From assembly GCA_021833085.1 (NCBI GenBank), contig JAKBGL010000008.1, positions 1 to 20,498 of the forward strand: a stretch of DNA of 20,498 nucleotides, written 5' to 3'. A program made the position numbers and the translations under genes. The DNA is from Actinomycetes bacterium. GTDB lineage: Bacteria > Actinomycetota > Acidimicrobiia > Acidimicrobiales > Acidimicrobiaceae. Below the pieces are notes generated by a model, which searched no databases, was not told where the DNA came from, and worked only from the letters and a program-made list of their open reading frames with translations. Every line of letters begins with the position of its first letter. Position 1 is the stretch's first letter. Positions 14,533 through 20,498 of this stretch are shown here, piece by piece.

Positions 14533-16866
14533 CTATCTGACCTTTGCTATGGGGAGGTAGAGAGAGGGTGAGCCATGGGCTCGAGACCAGTTCTCAATAC
14601 GCCATCCACGCCTTCTCGCTATGTTCATGAGTTTTAGTTCAGGGTTTACGCAGACAGCTACTCCAGCACGTTCCAACATCGGGAGATCTGAGGTCCCATC
14701 TGCGTAAGCTATGGTCTGAGTCTCTGAAAAATCATATTTTCTAGCTAGCTGTGAAAGTATCTCGGCACGAGCCTCTCCAATGGGCGGCGTACCTGGGACC
14801 TGTCCTGTTAGTGTTCCGTCATCGTTGATGGTCATTTTTGCACTTACGATTTCGTCGAATAAAGGAGACAGGGGTTGTACTACAAACTCTAAAGCGCCAG
14901 TTATGAGGACAGTCTTATGTCCTAGACGGCGATGTTCCCTTACTCTCCATAGAGCATCTGGAAAAGCTTTTGTAAGGAGATAGCCCGAGAGCAGTGACCA
15001 AGAATCGTCATGAAGCGTCTCTGTGTTGGCATTCTCGTAGCGGCGATAGAAGTACCTTAGAAAATCTCCTCTATCTTTTTTGTCTAGCCGTAAAAGCGAA
15101 GGAGCTTCAGCTATCAAGGAGGCTGCCATAACTACTTTCTCAGCACCTCCTAGATGTCTGGTTGCCAAGTAAGCAAAAGAGTCGACAACATTTGCGGCTA
15201 CAACGGTATTTTCAAGGTCGAAGGCCACCAGTCTTGGCTCTTCGGTAAGGATATCTTTTAGCTGCCGATCGGAGCGCCGTTTGGCAGAGACCGTTGCTTT
15301 TTCTGGCGTAGTCTTTACCCTTGAGTGTTCAACTATCGATGGTAGATGAACCGTACTTACGAAGTCCTGCCAGTTTACCTGCCTTGGGTCAAAGTCAAAG
15401 GCTGTGAGTTCGTCCTTACTTAGTCTCCCTCTAAGTCGGTCCAAGTTGTTGATCAAGTAGTTGGCCTCACATTCAGCGTACGAGCCATAGAGCTCGACGT
15501 AAGTAAGAGCGCGATCGATTTCGAGCTTTTTCGACTCAAGTTCTTTTGTAAAGTTAAGTCGAGAGCCTCGAAGTGGTAGGAGCGAAGTTGCAGCCTCGGC
15601 AAGGTTGAATAGCTTAGATGCTCGACTTATCTCACTTTGGACCTTGTGTCTTCCTGGAGATGACCAATCCGGTAGAGAGATCGGCTGTCCTTTGTTATCG
15701 TATAAAGGGTGTTCTTGGAAGTAGCTCCGTACCATGTCTACCAGCGACTCGTACCTCAGCGGATTTACAGAGCCGGAAGCGACGTGAAAATGTTCTATTT
15801 CGCCCCCACCTTTTGGTCCCTTTGCAGCTACGGCGAGGATAGCCGAGACTACGAGATCGACCGGTATTACGTCGATGACGCCTTCCGGCACTCCCGGAAA
15901 CTCTTTGAGCAAGCCTTTCGCAAATGAGATGATGATAGGTTCTGCCATGCGAAAACCTCGGATCCAACCTGGGTATGGCTGATCTAGGGAAGACTCTATT
16001 ATCGATGGCCTAACAATAGAGATTTGTATGGATAGTTTGGAGGACGAAAGGGCCATCTCTCCAAGAGCCTTTGAATACGCGTAAGCGTCGGGCCAACCCA
16101 AGCTAGCAGCTCGAGCTCGACCGAGTTCTACCATCTCTTTCCTAATCCAATCCTTGCGTAACTTTTCCGTACGATCGGCGAGTAGGGCGATACCGGCGGA
16201 GCCGATTTCGCGTCGTGCTTTTCGTTGAAACTCCTCCAACAGTTTTGGGTTTCTACTGTTGAGTTCGGCATCGTCTCGGAGTTGACGGGCTGCTTTAACC
16301 TCTTTACCCCAGTCCACCTCCGGATAGAGTGAGTTATCAAGCAGGGAGAGTTCTGGAGCATTCCCGCGTCTAGATCCCGCTACGTACGCAGTAGATACGG
16401 AGATAAAATGTTTGCCTGGGTCTGAATTAGAGGCGTCTTGGAATGCTCTAGCAACTCTTGACGGCCCAAGGAGGTTCACTTCAACGGCACTATCCAAAGG
16501 GGCGTCAAAGCTTACAGTAGCGGCAGAGTGAATGGCAATATCGCACTCCCCAAGGAGTCGAACGTCGCCCTCTGAGAGTCCCAGATTGTCTTTGGAGACA
16601 TCTCCAGATGCAATCTTCACCCGATCGGCGACCATCTCTTCAAATCTACTTTCACCGAGTGAGTTCCTCAAGAGATCAAAACAGTTGTTTTTGAGTATCT
16701 CCCGCTTGAATCTAACTGTAGATGAAGATCGTCTACCTGCTCTTATAAGGAGGACTATTTTAGTGTTCGGAAGGGTTCGGAGAATGCGCTCAATTAGGGC
16801 TGTGCCAACAAAGCCTGTCCCACCAGTAATAAATACAGTTTTACCCTCCAGCTCTTCAAAAATCAA
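14533..16866 (-). CDS. Fusion protein: fatty-acyl/thioester reductase + HAD-IB phosphatase-like domain
   Basis: 777 residues. Residues 1-400 form an extended SDR reductase (NAD-binding_4/male-sterility type): TGGTGFVG (15-22), VNLLGPSRVARA (130-141), STAYVAG (158-164) and the catalytic Tyr262-Lys266 in YAYSKALGE. Such enzymes reduce acyl-CoA or acyl-ACP to aldehyde or alcohol. Residues 545-777 form a HAD domain: nucleophile Asp550 in AFDLENT, Thr656 in VLITGA, and Asp723/Asp727 in YADGTSDLPM. HAD-IB members often remove phosphate and occur fused or next to PlsC enzymes. Residue 552, normally the acid/base Asp, is Glu. The start is TTG 16866 with GAGG four to five bases upstream. It leads the operon with the dehydrogenase, LarA-like and PlsC-like genes. 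It resembles the acyl-reductase part of proteins for bacterial ether lipids, but has no AMP-ligase domain; the substrate is inferred only. Confidence 0.92.
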   Translation of the reverse strand: MIFEELEGKTVFITGGTGFVGTALIERILRTLPNTKIVLLIRAGRRSSSTVRFKREILKNNCFDLLRNSLGESRFEEMVADRVKIASGDVSKDNLGLSEGDVRLLGECDIAIHSAATVSFDAPLDSAVEVNLLGPSRVARAFQDASNSDPGKHFISVSTAYVAGSRRGNAPELSLLDNSLYPEVDWGKEVKAARQLRDDAELNSRNPKLLEEFQRKARREIGSAGIALLADRTEKLRKDWIRKEMVELGRARAASLGWPDAYAYSKALGEMALSSSKLSIQISIVRPSIIESSLDQPYPGWIRGFRMAEPIIISFAKGLLKEFPGVPEGVIDVIPVDLVVSAILAVAAKGPKGGGEIEHFHVASGSVNPLRYESLVDMVRSYFQEHPLYDNKGQPISLPDWSSPGRHKVQSEISRASKLFNLAEAATSLLPLRGSRLNFTKELESKKLEIDRALTYVELYGSYAECEANYLINNLDRLRGRLSKDELTAFDFDPRQVNWQDFVSTVHLPSIVEHSRVKTTPEKATVSAKRRSDRQLKDILTEEPRLVAFDLENTVVAANVVDSFAYLATRHLGGAEKVVMAASLIAEAPSLLRLDKKDRGDFLRYFYRRYENANTETLHDDSWSLLSGYLLTKAFPDALWRVREHRRLGHKTVLITGALEFVVQPLSPLFDEIVSAKMTINDDGTLTGQVPGTPPIGEARAEILSQLARKYDFSETQTIAYADGTSDLPMLERAGVAVCVNPELKLMNIARRRGWRIENWSRAHGSPSLYLPIAKVR

Positions 16867-16919
16867 TCTTCCTCACTCTCTTTACTCAACGGTAAATTGA
16901 AACTTGAAGCAAGCTTAGG

Positions 16920-17441
16920 CTAGTTGTTTTTCTTTGATCTCCTACGGGTTGACGCGGGTGGAGTGTACCTTTTGGACGGAGCGGGCAGTGGCTTACCGCC
17001 TTTGGTGGAGTTTTTGGCTGTAGCCTTGACCTGGCGACGCTCCTCTCTTTTGCGTTCGGACTCTTCTCGACGTGCAGCCATGGTCCGGGCATCACGTTTA
17101 AAAGCGACGAAAGCACCAAACGCGAGAGCCGGAAATCCTAAGATTATACTGCTACCCCAAGGACCAAATGCGAGAAGCATAAATAGGGCTCCTCCTATTA
17201 GTCGTCTTGAGAATAACGCTCCAGCAAGAGCTCCGACGACCATTGCAACGCCGACTAGCAGATACTCTAACGGATGTACGCCTTTTGGTACTTTATGTGA
17301 ACTCGCGGAGATTACATAGGGAAGCCACGTGAAAAGAAAACCAGCTAGCGTAAAGACCGCAATTGCGACACCGATCTGCTTCTCGCGTTTGGAAAGGTAG
17401 GTTGACACTTGCAATAGTCTAGTTGAGATCTGCTGATTCAT
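16920..17441 (-). CDS. Small membrane protein with basic cytoplasmic tail, unknown function
   Basis: 173 residues that I do not recognise. Hydrophobic segments lie at about 25-46 (VAIAVFTLAGFLFTWLPYVI), 60-76 (EYLLVGVAMVVGALAGAL), 80-95 (IGGALFMLLAFGPWG) and 97-113 (SIILGFPALAFGAFVAFK), suggesting four membrane spans. The tail from about 114 to 173 is very basic, with an RREESERKREERRQ charged helix and an Arg/Lys/Pro-rich end (STRRRSKKNN). Its ATG at 17441 has no clear ribosome site. It ends 53 bases before the acyl-reductase gene on the same strand, so it may be the first gene of that operon. A TTGACA at 17534-17539 upstream could be its -35 box, but no good -10 goes with it. Confidence 0.75.
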   Translation of the reverse strand: MNQQISTRLLQVSTYLSKREKQIGVAIAVFTLAGFLFTWLPYVISASSHKVPKGVHPLEYLLVGVAMVVGALAGALFSRRLIGGALFMLLAFGPWGSSIILGFPALAFGAFVAFKRDARTMAARREESERKREERRQVKATAKNSTKGGKPLPAPSKRYTPPASTRRRSKKNN

Positions 17442-17555
17442 GAAGATGCTGTGTCGATAGAGAGACTTTCACTTCTGCCTTTTATGGCTAAATCCGCTGG
17501 GAGTTTCTAGATGTGCCCTGTGGATGATCGTTTTGTCAAGTAGGTATAAGTGGTT

Positions 17556-18317
17556 TCATCGATATTCGGGGCCGAGAAGAGAGGCTCTTAATAGTCTCTT
17601 TGTATAGTGGTGTGTTGGATCTTCGAATACCTCTTCAGTGTTGCCATACTCTACTAGATGCCCATTCCAAAGAACTGCGGTATGTTTCGTGAGTGATCTT
17701 AGCGCGGCGAGATCGTGCGATACTAAGACAAGAGTGTTGCCTTTCGCAACAAAGTTGCGGTAGAGGAGTTCAACAATCTGTGCTTTGGATATTAGGTCCA
17801 ACGAAGCGAGAGGTTCGTCGGCGACGACCACTTCTGGGTTAGCAACTAACGCCCGGGCTATCGATGCGCGCTGTAGCTGTCCACCCGAAAGTTGCCTAGG
17901 AAGTCGAGAGCGAATTTCGACAGGCAGTTCCACCTGCCGTAATCCTTCGAGCAGGGTCTTTTCATCCTCCTCTTTGCTGTGACCTTTAACTAGAGGTTCG
18001 AGAATCGACCTTCCAATAGCCCATCTTGGGTCGAAACTGTCCTTAGGGTCTTGAAGTATGAGCTGTACATATCCTCTCACCGCCTTTGCCAAGTTCGAGC
18101 GTTCTCCTTTGAAGGCGATGGTTCCAGAGGTGGGTTCTATAAGGCCGCACAGAATCTGAGCTAACGTGGTTTTACCTGATCCAGACTCCCCGACAATGGC
18201 TAATGAGTCTCCTTCTGAAACGTTAAACGTAATCTCGGAGAGTACTGGCCGTTCCTTGATACCGTTCAGATAAGACTTAGATATGCCTACTAACTCAAAA
18301 ATGGTCGTTTCTCGCAT
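17556..18317 (-). CDS. ABC transporter ATPase, oligopeptide/nickel (OppF/DppF) type
   Basis: 253 residues with all ATPase motifs: Walker A GESGSGKT (43-50), Q-loop Gln89 in LILQDPKDSFDPRW, signature LSGGQ (143-147), Walker B VVVADEPLASLD (Glu168) and the switch His201 (SHDLA). The QDPKDSFDPR segment and the C-terminal DPTHHYTKRLL are hallmarks of the oligopeptide/dipeptide/nickel importer ATPases. It lacks most of the OppF C-terminal extension (family members are often about 320 residues). No permease, binding protein or second ATPase is in the window, so its partners must be elsewhere. A TATAAT box lies eight bases before the ATG, so the mRNA is probably leaderless. Substrate is unknown; the need for nickel by LarA-type enzymes is a tempting but untested link. 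Confidence 0.93.
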   Translation of the reverse strand: MRETTIFELVGISKSYLNGIKERPVLSEITFNVSEGDSLAIVGESGSGKTTLAQILCGLIEPTSGTIAFKGERSNLAKAVRGYVQLILQDPKDSFDPRWAIGRSILEPLVKGHSKEEDEKTLLEGLRQVELPVEIRSRLPRQLSGGQLQRASIARALVANPEVVVADEPLASLDLISKAQIVELLYRNFVAKGNTLVLVSHDLAALRSLTKHTAVLWNGHLVEYGNTEEVFEDPTHHYTKRLLRASLLGPEYR

Positions 18318-18325
18318 TTATAGGT

Positions 18326-18331
18326 ATTATA
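18326..18331 (-). promoter_or_regulatory. -10 box of the ABC ATPase gene (leaderless)
   Basis: TATAAT on the minus strand, followed by eight bases and then ATG (18315-18317). The transcript should start at or within a base of the A of ATG. No strong -35 is seen. Confidence 0.6.
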
Positions 18332-18456
18332 TGTCCGTTAGAAGGCTCAACGTCTAGGTGATGTGTACGGGACGTGGTAACTGCGGTAAAGGTGGATCAA
18401 ACCCCCCAAGGACTGCCTCGCCAAGTCGTTTGGTGAAACTGATCTAAAACGTATTG

Positions 18457-18530
18457 TGGGCACTAGAGGACTCGAACCTCCGACCTCAGCCGTGTGAAGG
18501 CTGCGCTCTAACCAACTGAGCTAAGCGCCC
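18457..18530 (-). tRNA. tRNA-Val (anticodon CAC)
   Basis: The minus strand folds into a full cloverleaf: acceptor GGGCGCT/AGTGCCC with one G-U pair, a D arm containing AGCTCAGTTGGTTAGAGC, anticodon stem CAGCC/GGCTG with loop TTCACAC (anticodon CAC, reading GTG), and T arm GGAGG-TTCGAGT-CCTCT. The discriminator base is A. The 3' CCA is not encoded (CAA follows) and must be added after transcription. Confidence 0.97.
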
Positions 18531-18608
18531 TAACGTGAATGAGTATCTTCATGTTAGCGCGAGCTAGTGGAGTGTACTTCCCTGTCGCTATTGTTGTCTT
18601 TATAATTG

Positions 18609-19436
18609 TTAGACTGACGAAACGGTTGAGCTTGCCGGCGGTGACACATTTACTGGTATGGCGTAGCTGAAGATTTCAAGTAGCATAGATACTCTGGTGG
18701 GGTTGTTGCTCTTTTTTTCAAAGACGGTTGAGTCCAAGGATAATCTAGATATGTACCCTTTTGAAGATACGTCAAGTGATACGGTGGCACTAGAGGTATT
18801 AGTGTTTATAGGGCTAAAGGATGCAGGCAACGAATAGACGTGCTGGGTGACGCCGCCAAATGAAGTTGTGCCGCCAGAGTATACCTTGTCTGAATACTGG
18901 AGATCAGAGAGTATCGCTATAGGGTCGAAACGTCCATCGGATGAGAAAAGAGGCCAAAAGCTAGATAGATAAGAGGCGAGCGATGCTATCGATCTTGTAT
19001 GTAGCCATGTTGCGCCGTTGGGTAGTGGTATAGAGTGTCTAATGGGATCTAAGAAGGTATTTTGGCCGATGGTCCGAATATTTGCGGTTGCACCTGTCGG
19101 CGAACCAGCCTTGACATATGTGCAAAGTACGCGAGCCTCTTTTTGACCGTACGATGTTCCATACACGCCAGAAAAGGTAACGCTAGCACCTTTTAGGGGT
19201 CCAGTCGTTGCGTTAACCTTCAGATATAACTCAAAAGAGGGCGCATCTTTGGTGTTTGTGATGGCTCGCTCAAGGAGAATTCTTGATCTTTGGTTTGCTG
19301 AGGTTGACTGAATGGCAGACGCACCGGATGAGCAAGAAGCAAGGACTAATGAGGTGCTTGCTAACCCAAGTAGCGTTCTGAAGCCTGCAACCTTACGGAT
19401 GCTCAATGGACGTTCTTGGGTGAGATCGTGATGCAC
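18609..19436 (-). CDS. Secreted lipoprotein, probable LppX/LprG-like
   Basis: 275 residues with a lipoprotein signal peptide: a basic start, the hydrophobic stretch TLLGLASTSLVLAS and the lipobox LASC, Cys35 being the lipidated residue. The mature part is Ser/Thr-rich and begins about 20 residues later with RSRILLERAITNTKDAPSFE, then LYLKVNATTGPLKGASVTFS. This layout (helix, then a beta-sheet with -GVY-) is like the LppX/LprAFG lipoproteins of actinobacteria, which carry lipids across the cell envelope. The resemblance is by pattern, not certain. The start is GTG 19436, compatible with a leaderless mRNA from TATCAT (19443-19448). Alternatively TTG 19406 would suit a promoter TTGAAC/CATATA (19463-19468 and 19440-19445, 17-bp spacing). 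It is alone between the tRNA and the mycothiol-type gene. Confidence 0.85.
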   Translation of the reverse strand: MHHDLTQERPLSIRKVAGFRTLLGLASTSLVLASCSSGASAIQSTSANQRSRILLERAITNTKDAPSFELYLKVNATTGPLKGASVTFSGVYGTSYGQKEARVLCTYVKAGSPTGATANIRTIGQNTFLDPIRHSIPLPNGATWLHTRSIASLASYLSSFWPLFSSDGRFDPIAILSDLQYSDKVYSGGTTSFGGVTQHVYSLPASFSPINTNTSSATVSLDVSSKGYISRLSLDSTVFEKKSNNPTRVSMLLEIFSYAIPVNVSPPASSTVSSV

Positions 19437-19692
19437 ATATATATGATAGAAGAGTTCGAGTGGTTCAAAATGTTATGTTCTCAGGTGGCTTTGAGGCTAG
19501 TACTATCCAAAGTGAAGGGTCTGGGATTACCGCTGTGGGCGCTCCAGAGCGCAGGTTCGGCGAGCTTACCACGGCTCTCATTGACTAAACGCGGCTGATC
19601 TCAGCTCGAATGACTATCCGCACACTGTTGCCAACTTAGCCTCTATTGATGGGAGAATCGTACAGTTGGGATTGTTACAAAATGCTCAATGA
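19424..19692 (+). pseudogene. Frame-shifted coding remnant, family not recognised
   Basis: A plus-strand frame open from 19424 to a TAA at 19586-19588 encodes protein-like sequence ending SEGSGITAVGAPERRFGELT, then TALID. At the same point a second frame, 19585-19692, continues as LNAADLSSNDYPHTVANLAS, then IDGRIVQLGLLQNAQ and a stop. Joined by one frameshift near 19583 they give about 90 residues without low-complexity bias. The ASIDGRIVQLG part recalls a Rossmann-fold oxidoreductase strand but that is not enough to name a family. There is no ribosome site, and the 5' part overlaps the lipoprotein promoter. It is probably the 3' end of a lost gene. Confidence 0.35.
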
Positions 19693-20316
19693 TTCCAGCG
19701 AAGCCACGCGTCCGGTAAAGAGACGAAGGAGTTGTGCGGCATTGCGGCGTCGAGCAGCTATCTGTCCAGCCAATTCGCAGGATGCGACGATAGCTGGCTC
19801 TAGTAGAGCGGGATACTCAATGTCGAGAGCATGCGCAAGATCAAGGCTGTGGACGGTGAGCTCGAAGGTGCGCGTAGGTAAATAGTCAGCGAGGGTCATC
19901 GTTCCTACCGGCAACAGGAAGATAGCGTGTATATCGATGGATTCGATCGTGGCAAGTACTCGAGCTGCCAACGATGAGACTTCTTCGATCGGACTTGTGC
20001 CAAGATCGTTACCGGCTATGCGCCCTCGTTCTGCGATAGCTTCGTCCCGATGATGACGCTCGTCGGGGTCTCCTCTATCGTTGAGCATTGTTACGAAGTA
20101 TTCGGCTGGACCAAAGATTGTTGGGTTTTTTGATGATGTGCTCAGATAGGTCTCAGCGGTGGAAAGCGCTCGAGTAGCGTGACCGACGAGAGCTCGGATG
20201 TCCCAGACGCCAAGAGCCGACCAACCCCACTGGGAGGGTTGGATTTGGCGAACAAGCTCGACGAAACCGTTGGTAGCAGCATTGAACAAGAGTTTTGGAT
20301 TGTCGGCAGCGGTCAT
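19675..20316 (-). CDS. Maleylpyruvate-isomerase-like (mycothiol-dependent, DinB-fold) protein
   Basis: 213 residues. WDIRALVGHATRALSTAETY (38-57) matches the conserved first helix pair of the mycothiol-dependent maleylpyruvate isomerase N-terminal domain with its metal-binding His, and LPTRTFELTVHSLDLAHAL (about 146-164) the second metal-binding segment (ELTVHSLDLA). The family is a four-helix DinB-like fold that binds a metal and often uses mycothiol, the thiol of actinobacteria. The reaction of this member is unknown, as most are uncharacterised. The ATG (20314-20316) has no ribosome site but TATAAA lies eight bases upstream, so the mRNA is probably leaderless. An inverted repeat at 20339-20353 overlaps the -35 region and suggests repressor control. 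Confidence 0.88.
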   Translation of the reverse strand: MTAADNPKLLFNAATNGFVELVRQIQPSQWGWSALGVWDIRALVGHATRALSTAETYLSTSSKNPTIFGPAEYFVTMLNDRGDPDERHHRDEAIAERGRIAGNDLGTSPIEEVSSLAARVLATIESIDIHAIFLLPVGTMTLADYLPTRTFELTVHSLDLAHALDIEYPALLEPAIVASCELAGQIAARRRNAAQLLRLFTGRVASLESLSIL

Positions 20317-20324
20317 AAAGGAAG

Positions 20325-20330
20325 TTTATA
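20325..20330 (-). promoter_or_regulatory. -10 box of the maleylpyruvate-isomerase-like gene (leaderless)
   Basis: TATAAA on the minus strand, then eight bases and ATG at 20316, the same spacing as for the ABC ATPase gene. Both point to transcripts that start at the start codon. Confidence 0.5.
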
Positions 20331-20338
20331 GCCGCTTC

Positions 20339-20353
20339 GTTTGTAAAACAAAC
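20339..20353. promoter_or_regulatory. Inverted repeat over the -35 region, candidate repressor site
   Basis: GTTTGT-AAA-ACAAAC is a perfect 6-bp inverted repeat with a 3-base centre, located 9-23 bases upstream of the -10 box of the maleylpyruvate-isomerase-like gene. The size suits a dimeric regulator. Confidence 0.5.
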
Positions 20354-20405
20354 TTACTGCGGATCCGGCTCCTAACATTACCAAAATGGGGTGTGAGTCG
20401 CAATG

Positions 20406-20425
20406 TCTCTGGCTTTAGCCATAGG
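20406..20425 (+). repeat. Hairpin resembling the right end of an IS200/IS605 element
   Basis: CTCTGGCT-TT-AGCCATAG pairs in seven of eight positions (20407-20424), and GGGAT follows. The GGCTTTAGCC core with a following GGGA is common at the right end of IS605-type elements, where the HUH transposase binds. No tnpA or tnpB frame is visible beside it in the window, so if it is real it is a remnant. Confidence 0.25.
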
Positions 20426-20498
20426 GATGTAGAGCCCCACCATAGCGAAGCCCTGAGACCTGCGCTCAAACGTTGTGCTGATTAGCCACATACTGCTT

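Noticed and set aside
1..20498. CRISPR array, prophage, toxin-antitoxin or defence system
   Set aside because: I found no regularly spaced repeats, phage structural genes, small paired toxin-antitoxin frames or nuclease/helicase defence genes.

Overview
The window looks like chromosomal DNA of a moderate-GC actinomycete. Signs of this are a MurT/GatD pair for lipid II amidation, a DevR/DosR-type response regulator, a mycothiol-linked maleylpyruvate-isomerase-like protein, a probable LppX/LprG-type lipoprotein, and genes whose -10 box lies so close to the start codon that their mRNAs are probably leaderless. An acidimicrobial relative is my best guess, but no rRNA or species marker is present to prove it.

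Layout. Positions 1-1002 hold the C-terminal end of a LuxR/NarL-type response regulator converging on a TetR-family repressor; their stop codons overlap. Positions 1003-2145 have no convincing intact gene; they hold what look like decayed genes, including a possible serine-acetyltransferase-like remnant. Positions 2146-3219 (minus) hold a PhoU-like protein followed by a split-barrel flavin-binding (PPOX-type) protein. Positions 3390-5334 (minus) hold a LysR regulator and a MFE-2-type short-chain dehydrogenase; the dehydrogenase has its own good promoter, overlapped by an inverted repeat. Positions 5515-7598 (plus) hold murT-gatD, with a terminator-like hairpin in the presumed leader. Positions 7658-9922 (minus) hold aconitase, divergent from a HutC-type GntR regulator (9894-10724, plus), with back-to-back promoter elements and a candidate operator between them.

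Positions 10751-17441 (minus) are the most interesting part. A small membrane protein is followed by a tightly packed four-gene unit: a fusion of fatty-acyl/thioester reductase with a HAD phosphatase-like domain, a zinc-type medium-chain alcohol dehydrogenase, a LarA-like (nickel-pincer racemase fold) protein, and a PlsC-type acyltransferase. Three junctions have gaps or overlaps of 1-11 bases, which implies one transcript. An acyl reductase with an acyltransferase points to lipid synthesis (alcohol, ether or another modified glycerolipid), but the LarA-like and alcohol-dehydrogenase partners do not fit a pathway I know. The LarA homologue appears to keep the cofactor lysine and nickel histidine while lacking other lactate-racemase residues, and the HAD domain has Glu where the acid/base Asp is expected.

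Positions 17556-20316 (minus) hold a lone oligopeptide-type ABC ATPase, tRNA-Val(CAC), a lipoprotein and the mycothiol-type protein. A frame-shifted coding remnant lies on the plus strand at about 19424-19692. The last 100 bases hold a hairpin resembling the right end of IS200/IS605 elements.
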